Made by a program: the position numbers and the translations under genes. DNA of 50,923 bases from a virus: positions 1 through 50,923 of the IMG/VR virus record IMGVR_UViG_3300010160_000063; one strand, written 5' to 3'. Shown one piece after another: positions 4,630 to 13,483 of the stretch (positions are counted from its first letter, which is position 1; each line of letters opens with the position of its first letter). The notes under the pieces are model-generated. The model was not told the origin of the DNA, made no database searches, and worked only from the letters and a program-made list of their open reading frames with translations.

Positions 4630-6573
4630 ATGGCAAATATCCAGCAGCAAAAACGAGGTACTTCAGGTAGATGGTCTGCTTTAGACCCAGTGCTTGCTGC
4701 AGGAGAAATTGGTTACGAAACTGATACAGTAAAATTTAAGATAGGTGATGGCACAACTCAATGGTCGTCCCTATCTTATTTTTCTACTGCTGCAGGTGGA
4801 GGAGGTTCTGGAACAGTAACCTCGGTAGGAATGACGGTTCCTACAGGATTGTCTGTAACTCCATCAACAATTACTACTTCTGGAACATTTGCAATATCTT
4901 TAGCTTCTGGATACTCTATTCCAGATACGACAACACAAGGATATTGGACAACTGCCTACAATGAACGTGCTCAATGGGACGGTGGAAGTACAGGTCTTAC
5001 ACCAGCAACAGGTAGAACATCTTTAGGAGCCACAACTGTTGGCTCAAATATATTTACACTTACAAATCCATCAGCAATTACATTTTTAAGAATAAATGCA
5101 GACAATACAGTAACTGCAAGGTCGGCAGCAAACTTTAGGTCAGACATTGGAGCAGGTAGTGGAGATGGAACAGTTACAACACTATCGGTAGTTTCTGCCA
5201 ATGGTTTTGCTGGAACAGTAGCAAATGCAACAACCACACCAGCCATCACTCTGACAACAAGTATTACTGGTTTGCTTTCTGGTAATGGAACAGCAATTTC
5301 TGCAGCATCTATTGGATATGGAGATACTACAAATCCATATGGTTCTAAAACTACAAACTATGTTCTTGCTGGGCCAGCAGCAGGACCAAGTGCATCACCT
5401 GCTTTCCGTGCATTAGTATCAACAGATATTCCTGACCTATCTGGAACATATGCTTCTCTTGGAGCAGCAACAAATACATTTACTGGAGACATTGCTGTAA
5501 ATGGTGGAGACATTACTAGCACATCAGCTACCCTTGCAATTGCTATGGGAACACCAATTGCTACTTCACCTGGTAGAGCAATTACAATTACTGCTGGTGG
5601 AACCACAAACACAACTGGTACTGGCGGTAGCCTAACTATTACTGGTGGTTCGGCAACTACTGGAACTAGCACTGCAAGTGGTGGAGACATTTTTATTACT
5701 GGTGGTGCTTCAAATACAACAGGTGGTGTTGGTGGAGATGTAACCATCAACGGTGGTCTTGGAAGTGGACCATTATCAAATGGAAATGGCACTATTTCTA
5801 TTGGAACATCAAATACAGACTCTTTAACTATTGGAAATGCAAGTGCTAATATATCAATTACTGGTATCACTACATTCGCAAGTTCAGTAGACCTTAGAGC
5901 AGGTGGAACAGCAGTAGACACAGCCCCACTATACTTTAGTGCATCTAGTTCTGTTTTAAGTACACCAGTTGCTGGTGCTGTGGAGTATAATAATGCAAAC
6001 TTTTTAGCTACCCCATTTACCACATCTGGCAGGGCACTAATTGAATCAAATTATTTCTATTCAAATCAAAGTTCTATTGCTGTTACTGGAACATCTACTG
6101 GTGGTGCTGCTATTTCTGGAAGCGTATTTGGACTTGCTCTTCCATTGGCTACATCTACTGCATATCAAATTGAAGCAACTTTATATTTACAGACATCATA
6201 CACAACAAATGCACCAACTTCGGAAGCCATAACATTTTCATATCCTACTGGCACAACAATACTAGCTGAAGGAAACATTATTCAAAACGTTGCTGCAGTA
6301 ACTACTATATCTACTGCTTCATCATTTTATGCAATGCAACAAAATACTAACAGAACACTTACAGTTGTTACAGCAAGCGGAAACTGGCATAGAATTGTAA
6401 TGCGTGGAATAATTAGAACTTCCACAACAGCTGGAAGTTTTTCTATTAACTTTGGTGGAACAAACGGAATTGCCCCAGCAACCCTAACCCTAACTCTAGG
6501 TGCCGACTCATTTATAAAACTTACACCAATAGGTTCTGCAACATCTAGTAACAGTTTTGGAGCGTGGGCATAA
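4630..6573 (+). CDS. Large tail fibre / spike protein (647 aa)
   Basis: The N-terminal about 50 residues (QQKRGTSGRWSALDPVLAAGEIGYETDTVKFKIGDGTTQWSSL) match the small Mtd_N-like attachment module found at the start of many phage fibres. Next come typical trimeric-fibre segments (YNERAQWDGG, LSGNGTAI). Residues about 320-410 are Gly/Thr-rich imperfect repeats (ITGG, INGG) that would form stacked beta turns. The C-terminal about 200 residues are related to the 2502-3569 fibre and end GAWA. This is probably the main host-recognition fibre. The stop overlaps the start of the next gene (TAATG). Confidence 0.75.
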   Translation: MANIQQQKRGTSGRWSALDPVLAAGEIGYETDTVKFKIGDGTTQWSSLSYFSTAAGGGGSGTVTSVGMTVPTGLSVTPSTITTSGTFAISLASGYSIPDTTTQGYWTTAYNERAQWDGGSTGLTPATGRTSLGATTVGSNIFTLTNPSAITFLRINADNTVTARSAANFRSDIGAGSGDGTVTTLSVVSANGFAGTVANATTTPAITLTTSITGLLSGNGTAISAASIGYGDTTNPYGSKTTNYVLAGPAAGPSASPAFRALVSTDIPDLSGTYASLGAATNTFTGDIAVNGGDITSTSATLAIAMGTPIATSPGRAITITAGGTTNTTGTGGSLTITGGSATTGTSTASGGDIFITGGASNTTGGVGGDVTINGGLGSGPLSNGNGTISIGTSNTDSLTIGNASANISITGITTFASSVDLRAGGTAVDTAPLYFSASSSVLSTPVAGAVEYNNANFLATPFTTSGRALIESNYFYSNQSSIAVTGTSTGGAAISGSVFGLALPLATSTAYQIEATLYLQTSYTTNAPTSEAITFSYPTGTTILAEGNIIQNVAAVTTISTASSFYAMQQNTNRTLTVVTASGNWHRIVMRGIIRTSTTAGSFSINFGGTNGIAPATLTLTLGADSFIKLTPIGSATSSNSFGAWA

Positions 6574-6749
6574 TGGAAGATGAAGTAGTAAAACGTTTTG
6601 GTTGGTGGATAACTTGTCATGGAGAAGAGTGCCCTACTGAAAATGCTAGGCTATATTATGTTACAAACAATGAAGAAAGACCTTCAATAATTTGTGGTCC
6701 CTGCCAAACTGAATATTCTGACATAATTTTTGAGCAAGAATTAACATAG
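6573..6749 (+). CDS. Small cysteine-rich protein (58 aa)
   Basis: The start overlaps the fibre stop codon (TAATG at 6571-6575); the frame extends to a GTG 3 codons earlier but the ATG fits coupling. The protein has Cys-x4-Cys (CHGEEC) and Cys-x2-Cys (CGPC) about 30 residues apart, consistent with a small zinc ribbon, and an acidic C-terminus. No function is known. Confidence 0.6.
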   Translation: MEDEVVKRFGWWITCHGEECPTENARLYYVTNNEERPSIICGPCQTEYSDIIFEQELT

Positions 6750-6778
6750 TTTTACTTTTTTAAAAACTATGGTATACT
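6746..6778 (+). promoter_or_regulatory. Promoter with adjacent inverted repeat for the reductase gene
   Basis: An extended -10, TGG-TATACT (6770-6778), predicts a start near 6785. ATAGTTTT (6746-6753) and AAAACTAT (6763-6770) form an 8-bp inverted repeat that abuts the -10 and could be an operator. Ribosome site AAGGTGG (6800-6806) precedes the ATG at 6814. Confidence 0.5.
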
Positions 6779-6813
6779 TATACTAATCACAGTTATGGAA
6801 AGGTGGAAACACT

Positions 6814-8853
6814 ATGTCGGAATTTTTCTCATTTACCCTACCGAATGATTTTGTTGAAAAGTACAAATCAGTCGAATCACCCTTTGGATTCGTGGATGCA
6901 GGAGGTAATGCTCTTGGAGAAATTACCTTTGTTCGCACCTACTCACGAGTCAAAGAAGACGGAACTAAAGAACGCTGGTACGAAGTAGTACGCAGAGTTA
7001 TTGAAGGTATGTATTCTGTCCAGAAAAACCATGCAAAGGAGAATCGTCTCCCCTGGAATGACTATAAGGCACAGAAGTCAGCACAGGAAGCATTCGATAG
7101 AATGTTTAATCTTAAGTGGACACCACCAGGTCGTGGTATGTGGACATTTGGAACACCACTCACAATGGAAAAGCGTAACTCAGCAGCTCTACAAAACTGT
7201 GCAATGGTATCAACTAAAGACCTAGACAAGAATGACCCAGGTGCTCTTTTTGCTTGGGTGATGGATGCTCTTATGCTTGGTATTGGAGTTGGCTTTGACA
7301 CCCTTGGAAAAGATAAGAATTTTCCAATCTATGCACCAACAGAACCAGAAGTAACTTATGTTGTTCCCGACACTCGTGAAGGTTGGGTAGAAGCAACTCG
7401 TCTTCTAATCAACTCATATCTTCGTTCAGGTCAAAACATCCAGAAGTTTGACTATTCAGAAGTTCGCCCAGAAGGTGCTCCAATTAAAGGATTTGGTGGC
7501 GTAGCCTCTGGTCCAGAACCACTAATCAAACTACACGAAAGAATCAGTCACGTTCTGACTGGTCGTGTTGGAGAACAACTAGATGCTCGTGCCATCGTTG
7601 ACCTTATCAACCTTATTGGTACTTGTGTTGTTTCTGGTAACGTTCGTCGTTCTGCTACTCTTGCACTCGGGGTAGATGGAGATGAAGATTTCCTAAACCT
7701 AAAGAATGCAGATGTATTCCCAGAGCGTAATTCATATGACCCAGAAAACCCAGGTTGGGCTTGGATGTCTAACAACTCTATCGAAGCAACCGTAGGAATG
7801 GACTACGAGAAGTATGTAGACCGCATCGTTGACAATGGAGAGCCAGGATTTATTTGGCTAGATGTTGCTCGTAATTATGGTCGCCTAGCAGACCCTGCAG
7901 ATGGCAAGGACTATCGTGTGATGGGGTTCAATCCGTGTGCAGAACAGCCACTAGAGTCATACGAGCTATGTACCCTAGTAGAAGTACACCTAAACCGTCA
8001 CGAGAGCAAGGAAGACTTCCTACGCACTCTAAAGTTTGCTTACCTATATGGAAAGACTGTAACGCTTCTTCCTACACACTGGCAGCAAACCAACGGCATC
8101 ATGCAGAGAAACCGTAGAATCGGAACATCGCTAACAGGTATTGCATCATTTGCTGACGAGCATGGACTACCTGCCACTCGTGAATGGATGGACGATGGCT
8201 ATAACAAGATTCGTTACTACGATAACAAGTACTCAGAGTGGATGTGTGTTCGTGAATCAATTCGTGTAACCACAGTAAAGCCATCTGGTTCTGTGTCAAT
8301 CCTTTCAGGTGCAACACCTGGTGTTCACTGGGGTCCAGGCGGAAAGTTCTACCTAAGAGCAATTCGTTTTGGAAACACAGACCCAATGCTACACTTGTTC
8401 AAAGCAGCAGGGTATAAGATTGAGGCAGACCTAGTTTCAGCAAATACTTCTGTAGTATACTTCCCGATTGCTTCAGGACAGAAGCGAGCAGAGAAGGATG
8501 TAACTCTATTTGAGAAGACAGCCCTTGCTGCTACTGCTCAGAAGTACTGGTCAGACAATGGTGTTTCAGTAACGCTATCATTTGATACCGCAACTGAAAA
8601 GCAGCATATCTCTTCTGTACTAAATATGTATGAGGGACAGCTAAAGGCAGTTTCATTCTTGCCAATGGGAAACACAGTTTACCCACAGCAGCCATACTCT
8701 GAAATTACAGAAGAAGAGTACGACTACTACATTGGAAGACTAGCAAAGATTGACTTCTCTGCTATCTATGACGGCGTAGACAATCTTGAGGCACAGGGTG
8801 AGGCATACTGCACCACTGACTACTGTGAAATCAAAATTCCAGACAAAAAGTAA
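6814..8853 (+). CDS. Class II (B12-dependent) ribonucleoside-triphosphate reductase, monomeric
   Basis: 679 residues, slightly shorter than the Lactobacillus leichmannii enzyme. All diagnostic residues of that family are visible. C129 (LQNCAM) matches the disulfide Cys119. C375 and E377 in NPCAEQ match the thiyl Cys408 and Glu410. C386, 11 residues after C375, matches Cys419. The C-terminal pair C666/C671 (CTTDYC) matches the 731/736 re-reduction pair. It makes dNTPs from NTPs using adenosylcobalamin, independent of oxygen, so replication depends on host B12. It has its own promoter and terminator inside the tail-fibre region. Codons are richer in C/G third positions than in the fibre genes, consistent with high expression. 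Confidence 0.92.
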   Translation: MSEFFSFTLPNDFVEKYKSVESPFGFVDAGGNALGEITFVRTYSRVKEDGTKERWYEVVRRVIEGMYSVQKNHAKENRLPWNDYKAQKSAQEAFDRMFNLKWTPPGRGMWTFGTPLTMEKRNSAALQNCAMVSTKDLDKNDPGALFAWVMDALMLGIGVGFDTLGKDKNFPIYAPTEPEVTYVVPDTREGWVEATRLLINSYLRSGQNIQKFDYSEVRPEGAPIKGFGGVASGPEPLIKLHERISHVLTGRVGEQLDARAIVDLINLIGTCVVSGNVRRSATLALGVDGDEDFLNLKNADVFPERNSYDPENPGWAWMSNNSIEATVGMDYEKYVDRIVDNGEPGFIWLDVARNYGRLADPADGKDYRVMGFNPCAEQPLESYELCTLVEVHLNRHESKEDFLRTLKFAYLYGKTVTLLPTHWQQTNGIMQRNRRIGTSLTGIASFADEHGLPATREWMDDGYNKIRYYDNKYSEWMCVRESIRVTTVKPSGSVSILSGATPGVHWGPGGKFYLRAIRFGNTDPMLHLFKAAGYKIEADLVSANTSVVYFPIASGQKRAEKDVTLFEKTALAATAQKYWSDNGVSVTLSFDTATEKQHISSVLNMYEGQLKAVSFLPMGNTVYPQQPYSEITEEEYDYYIGRLAKIDFSAIYDGVDNLEAQGEAYCTTDYCEIKIPDKK

Positions 8854-8865
8854 AAACTCACAGAG

Positions 8866-8900
8866 ATGCCCTGTCATTAATTTGGCAGGGTATTTTTGTT
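8866..8900 (+). terminator. Intrinsic terminator after the reductase
   Basis: ATGCCCTG (8866-8873) pairs with CAGGGTAT (8886-8893, one G-U pair), followed by a T-rich run. Confidence 0.75.
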
Positions 8901-8907
8901 TGTAGTG

Positions 8908-8916
8908 TGGTAAAAT
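8908..8916 (+). promoter_or_regulatory. Extended -10 promoter, near-leaderless, for 8925 gene
   Basis: TGG-TAAAAT is followed by 8 bases and the ATG at 8925. It rules out the GTG at 8907, which lies inside the promoter. Confidence 0.5.
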
Positions 8917-8924
8917 TAATTATC

Positions 8925-11900
8925 ATGGCAAACTCTTCCAATCTTTATGCAGACAAAATTCTACAACAGCACCCATTAGCTTTGTGGACACTAGATAGTG
9001 ATGCCAAATATCTATCTTTAATTACAGATGCACAAAGAAGTTTATCCACTAACTGGACTTTTACCTCAAGTTTTTTGGGTACAACCACAACTGAATTAAA
9101 CCCTAAACTTGGAACAACAGTATCATTGCTGTATAAAGATGGCGTTAATTCTGGAACATTTTTTACAGCAACAAGTGATTTTACATTTAACTCAAATAGC
9201 GATAGTTTTACTATTGGTGCATATGTTTCAAAAGCAAGTCCATATATTACACAGATTGCGATAGGATATGATATTGGTGGAACAATTACATATTCAACTC
9301 CAACCATTACAATTACAGAAGATATGTATAATTATCAATATGTTTCTGCTACTTTTAATACCACGGTTACTGGAGCAAAAGTTGTTTTAAGATTTAATTA
9401 TTCTGCTCCAGCATCTGCAGACAGAGTTGCTGTTATGGTTAATGGACTTACCGTTGGAAAATGGGCAGAAGATTTTAACGTAGAAGACTTAGGAAGTCAA
9501 AAATCAACAATTCCAACAACAATAGCTATTCCAAAAACATCTGGTATTTTAGCATCACAATATAATACAGCTTTTAATCAACCAACAGGAACCTATACAG
9601 ATAAGCAAGGATATTATGTTGTTCAAGGCGATGTCTCCTATGCAAGAAATACTGGACATCCAATGGTTTATGGTTGCACAAATTCTACTAAGATTTATCC
9701 ATATACCGCAAATGAACCATCGCTGATTCTTCCAGGGTATGGATTTTTAAATGAAGTAGATAAGTATAAAACAAAAACATATGAAATGTGGTTAAAGATA
9801 AATTCATCTACATTGTCAATGAAAAGAATAATGGGTCCAATATCTAGTAATGATGGACTATATGTAGATTTAGCAAATTTAATTCTTAAGGTAGGAACTA
9901 ACTTTATTTCATATTATATTGGTGAATGGGATAGACCAATGTTAGTTCAAATTGTAACTTCACAAAGTAGTGCAGAAATGTTTATAAATGGAGATAGTGT
10001 TGGAAATCTTAAATATGATATCAAAGACATATTACTTTCTGAATATTATTATCCAACAACTTTAGACAATAAAATTATTAACTCTAATTTTGAAAATCAT
10101 AACGTTGGCTGGGGAACCAGAAATGGAACGAATGCTCGCTCTACTGGTGATTCTTTTATAGGCTCTGCATCAATTCTTTACACTGTTGGCTCTACTGGAA
10201 CAACTGGTGGTATCAATACAGTAACAGCCCCAACAACGGTTGCTATTACTGCTGTTACTCCAAGTTCTCCATCTGTTGGCTATGTAAAATATACAGGAAA
10301 TAATATTTATTCCGTAGGTGATACTGTAACAACCTCTAACTTAGCACCAGCAGGATATAACGGAACATTTACTGTTACGGAAGTAACAGACACATATTTT
10401 GTTGTTGCTAATGCCACAACCACAACCGTAACAGATGGTATAGGTTCATCTACATCTACAAATACAAAACTAATTCCAATATCTCCTGGAAATACATACA
10501 CTTATTCTATTTACATGAAAGATGTAAATACAGGAAAGCAATATAACAATGTAATAGATTATTATGACTCATCGCTAGGTTTGATTTCTGGAAGTTCATC
10601 TATTGGACCAGCAACAACAATTTCGTCTTCAGATTGGACAAGAGTAACTTATACTTTTACAGTTCCAGAAACCGTCGGAACATCTCCAACTGTTCCAGCA
10701 TATGCAAGACCTTATACATATTCAAGCACAACATTTGCAGTAGGTGATTCTGGAAAAACTGTGTATTATGATGGGGCATTATTCCAACAATCTACATTAG
10801 CTAATCCATATGTTTATAGAACACCAGCATCAAATATAGAACAAGACTGGATAGGCTTTTATGCTCATTCTAATGTTTCATTAGAAGTATCTTGTGTTGC
10901 TGTATATAATTATGGAATTACAAAATCAACAGCTTTATCTAGATTTTCTTATGGTCAAGCAGTAGGTTTTCCAAAAGATGTGGTGTCTGCTTATTCTGGT
11001 TCAGCAATTGTTCCAGACTATACTCTTGCAAAATATGCTAATAATCAAAATTATGGAGTGTCACAATCTAATACTTGGAAAAGTGCAGTAACAAATAATA
11101 ATTTTATTGTAGACAAGGATACACTTTCAACACCAAATTATACTTTGCCAATAATTGAGATAGAGCCATCTAGCACACTAACTCAAACAGATATGCTAAA
11201 TGCATTATCATCAATTAATGCAACGTACTTTGACCTTCAACCAAACAGCACTTGGAATGGAATAGAGTCAAGAATATCTTTTAATAACTTTAAACAAATT
11301 TCAAATGATATTGATATGTTCTATACAGTATTTGATAAATCAGAAAATAACACAGACACTAAGCAAATTATTTTTCAAATTGTAGATATAAATAAACCTA
11401 AAAATTATTTAGAAGTATCTATTTTAAATAATACTCTTGGATATTATTTTTACTACAATTCAGATACCGCTTCAACGCTTGCAACTTTTAGTGCATCATC
11501 ACTAAATACTAAATATGCAGCTGCAATAAATATTACAAATTTAGTTACAAAAAATTCAAATTTTTCAAAGTTTTTTGCCAATAGAGAAAATCTAAAAATT
11601 TATGTTGGCGGTTCAAAAGATTTTACAGACGACCAAACATTTACTGGAAAAATATACATAGTTGGTTTTGGTGATTTAAGAAACTATGGCAAGGTATCTT
11701 CATCATTTAATCCCGATGGATACTATTCAACTATAACAGCAGGAAGTTTAAACACACACATTGCAAATTATACTCTTTTATTAAATAATGGTTGGAGTGG
11801 ACAATCATTTATGGATATTGCAGTAAATTCATATTGGCAAGATATTGTTCCTCTAAGTCGTCTTGCAAAAACGGTAGATGGTCAGTATAGACTTGATTAC

Positions 11901-13076
11901 CTACAATTTAACGTTGACTATCCAAATCAAATAGATGCTACAAGTGCAGATACTAAAACATATCTAACTTTTCAAACTGGCGGAAACCCAGATATCACAA
12001 CATTTGCAAACACAACAATTGTTGGAACAGATAGATATCTAAATATTACTAGTGCTTGGACAAATACTAAATATCAAGTAACTGATGGAACAGTTGTATA
12101 CATACCAACAAATGTTTCATCTAGTACATTAACGCTAGGAATTCATATAGAAACAAACAGTCCTGGAGTTATTATGAATCCGACCAACATAAGACATTTA
12201 CAAATTGCTGCACAAGCAATTGGTTCAAGTACAACAATTGGAACAAACGGAGATGAACTTATTTCTTTTGGAGCAGGAAATAATCCTATACTTATTTCTA
12301 AGTCTAATGACCCATATTATTATTTAACATCACAGTCTGGATTTAGGGTGGTAGGAACAAATGCATCAACTAGGGGATATTATTCAAATATAAATAAAGA
12401 CAAGTATGATGATTTTAGTATTGGTGCTATTCAATTTTCAGCAAAGTTCCCATTAACACAATTTGCAAATACTGAAACATTAATGTTTGAATTAGAAAAT
12501 GTTGATGATTCAACGAAGGTAAAGTTTTATGTAATTGGAGAAACATCAGCTTTGACTAGAGGTAGAATTTATGCCAAAGACCAATCTGGAGCAGCATACA
12601 CAAGCTTAAAGTATTATCTAAATGGTGTAGAGGTAGATAGAGCGATTGTTTCTATAGATGAATGGTTTATGCTAGGCATTAAGTTTACAACTGATTATAG
12701 CCTTAACTCAAAAGCTGGAAAGTTTAATTTCTCTGGCAAACAATTAATAAATCATTTTGAGTATTTCCAACCAAACTCAAGTCAAAGAAATTCACCAATA
12801 TACATATATCCAAAATGGATTAATGTTAGATATTCTGCAATTGCATCAAAAACATGGAATGACTATACTGCATTAACTTGGCAAGATGTGGCAACAAGTC
12901 CAGCAACATCAGTATTTGTTGGTACAAATCCATCAAATATTCAGGAAGTATTTTCTGGAACAGGTAAAAAGATTGTTGGAAAAGACTATTCGTATCCATA
13001 TCTAATACCACAATCGTTCTTATATAGAGCATTTATGGCAATAGAGACTACCACATCTGACGCAATACCTCTATAA
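8925..13076 (+). CDS. Large multidomain tail adhesin with LamG-like and carbohydrate-binding domains (1383 aa)
   Basis: N-terminal PLALWTLD is typical of phage adhesins. Residues about 30-180 look like a galactose-binding-type jelly roll. About 285-370 (YEMWLKI...AEMFINGD) is a LamG/concanavalin-like domain. About 385-610 is a carbohydrate-binding jelly roll (NSNFENHNVGWG ... TYSIYMKD ... WTRVTYTFTVP) split by an inserted 70-residue FCCH-like module (about 441-509). Further ConA-like regions are at about 770-920 and near 1170-1290. A surface-polysaccharide binding role is likely. It lies just before the head genes and is read as a single gene from its own promoter. Confidence 0.75.
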   Translation: MANSSNLYADKILQQHPLALWTLDSDAKYLSLITDAQRSLSTNWTFTSSFLGTTTTELNPKLGTTVSLLYKDGVNSGTFFTATSDFTFNSNSDSFTIGAYVSKASPYITQIAIGYDIGGTITYSTPTITITEDMYNYQYVSATFNTTVTGAKVVLRFNYSAPASADRVAVMVNGLTVGKWAEDFNVEDLGSQKSTIPTTIAIPKTSGILASQYNTAFNQPTGTYTDKQGYYVVQGDVSYARNTGHPMVYGCTNSTKIYPYTANEPSLILPGYGFLNEVDKYKTKTYEMWLKINSSTLSMKRIMGPISSNDGLYVDLANLILKVGTNFISYYIGEWDRPMLVQIVTSQSSAEMFINGDSVGNLKYDIKDILLSEYYYPTTLDNKIINSNFENHNVGWGTRNGTNARSTGDSFIGSASILYTVGSTGTTGGINTVTAPTTVAITAVTPSSPSVGYVKYTGNNIYSVGDTVTTSNLAPAGYNGTFTVTEVTDTYFVVANATTTTVTDGIGSSTSTNTKLIPISPGNTYTYSIYMKDVNTGKQYNNVIDYYDSSLGLISGSSSIGPATTISSSDWTRVTYTFTVPETVGTSPTVPAYARPYTYSSTTFAVGDSGKTVYYDGALFQQSTLANPYVYRTPASNIEQDWIGFYAHSNVSLEVSCVAVYNYGITKSTALSRFSYGQAVGFPKDVVSAYSGSAIVPDYTLAKYANNQNYGVSQSNTWKSAVTNNNFIVDKDTLSTPNYTLPIIEIEPSSTLTQTDMLNALSSINATYFDLQPNSTWNGIESRISFNNFKQISNDIDMFYTVFDKSENNTDTKQIIFQIVDINKPKNYLEVSILNNTLGYYFYYNSDTASTLATFSASSLNTKYAAAINITNLVTKNSNFSKFFANRENLKIYVGGSKDFTDDQTFTGKIYIVGFGDLRNYGKVSSSFNPDGYYSTITAGSLNTHIANYTLLLNNGWSGQSFMDIAVNSYWQDIVPLSRLAKTVDGQYRLDYLQFNVDYPNQIDATSADTKTYLTFQTGGNPDITTFANTTIVGTDRYLNITSAWTNTKYQVTDGTVVYIPTNVSSSTLTLGIHIETNSPGVIMNPTNIRHLQIAAQAIGSSTTIGTNGDELISFGAGNNPILISKSNDPYYYLTSQSGFRVVGTNASTRGYYSNINKDKYDDFSIGAIQFSAKFPLTQFANTETLMFELENVDDSTKVKFYVIGETSALTRGRIYAKDQSGAAYTSLKYYLNGVEVDRAIVSIDEWFMLGIKFTTDYSLNSKAGKFNFSGKQLINHFEYFQPNSSQRNSPIYIYPKWINVRYSAIASKTWNDYTALTWQDVATSPATSVFVGTNPSNIQEVFSGTGKKIVGKDYSYPYLIPQSFLYRAFMAIETTTSDAIPL
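10245..10450 (+). repeat. FCCH-like module copy A (in 8925 gene)
   Basis: It encodes an about 70-residue unit: ITAV(T)PS.P.VG.V.YT..N.(F/Y).(V/I)GD.V....L.P(A/S)GYNGT...T......F.VAN.TT..VTD. Other copies are in the genes at 29845 and 30741. Confidence 0.75.
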
Positions 13077-13078
13077 TA

Positions 13079-13087
13079 TGGTATACT
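13079..13087 (+). promoter_or_regulatory. Leaderless extended -10 promoter for 13094 gene
   Basis: TGG-TATACT, 6 bases before the ATG at 13094. It is the first promoter of the head operon. Confidence 0.55.
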
Positions 13088-13093
13088 ATTGGT

Positions 13094-13483
13094 ATGAGAA
13101 AACCAGAAAAAGAACCAATGGACGCTATGGAAAGAGCGTTATCCAGTGCTAAAATCCAAGTTATTGACAAACACTATGACTGGGGACTATATGTTTGGAT
13201 TAGAGAGAATGGTAAGCCGTTCCTAGATAATGAAGGAAATATTCTAAACATCCCTTCAAAAAAGAATGATACTGAACAAGTTAAAAAACTTAAAGACGCA
13301 GCTACATATTGGGGAGAGCCAAACGGTACCCCACTATTCTATCCTGGTCTTGGAAGAATTTCAGATGAAGAACACAGCGAGCAGGTGGACAGAATGAAGC
13401 AAGGTCTTATTCCAAATCTAAATGACCTTGGTGCTGTAAAAGCTGCTCAAGACACTATTGCACTTTATGGAGATGAAGAATAA
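13094..13483 (+). CDS. Conserved hypothetical protein upstream of portal (129 aa)
   Basis: Charged, soluble and mixed alpha/beta, with YDWGLYVWIRENGKPFLDNEGN in the first third and GTPLFYPGLG later. No family is recognised. The last base of its stop is the first base of the portal start (TAATG), so the two are translationally coupled, which suggests a virion or packaging accessory role. It occupies the place where a terminase would usually be, but has no Walker or nuclease motifs and is far too small. Confidence 0.65.
   Translation: MRKPEKEPMDAMERALSSAKIQVIDKHYDWGLYVWIRENGKPFLDNEGNILNIPSKKNDTEQVKKLKDAATYWGEPNGTPLFYPGLGRISDEEHSEQVDRMKQGLIPNLNDLGAVKAAQDTIALYGDEE

Noticed and set aside
5358-6023. 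221-codon leftward frame inside the tail fibre
   Set aside because: Val/Pro/Ala-rich antisense shadow of the Gly/Thr-repeat region, without a start signal.
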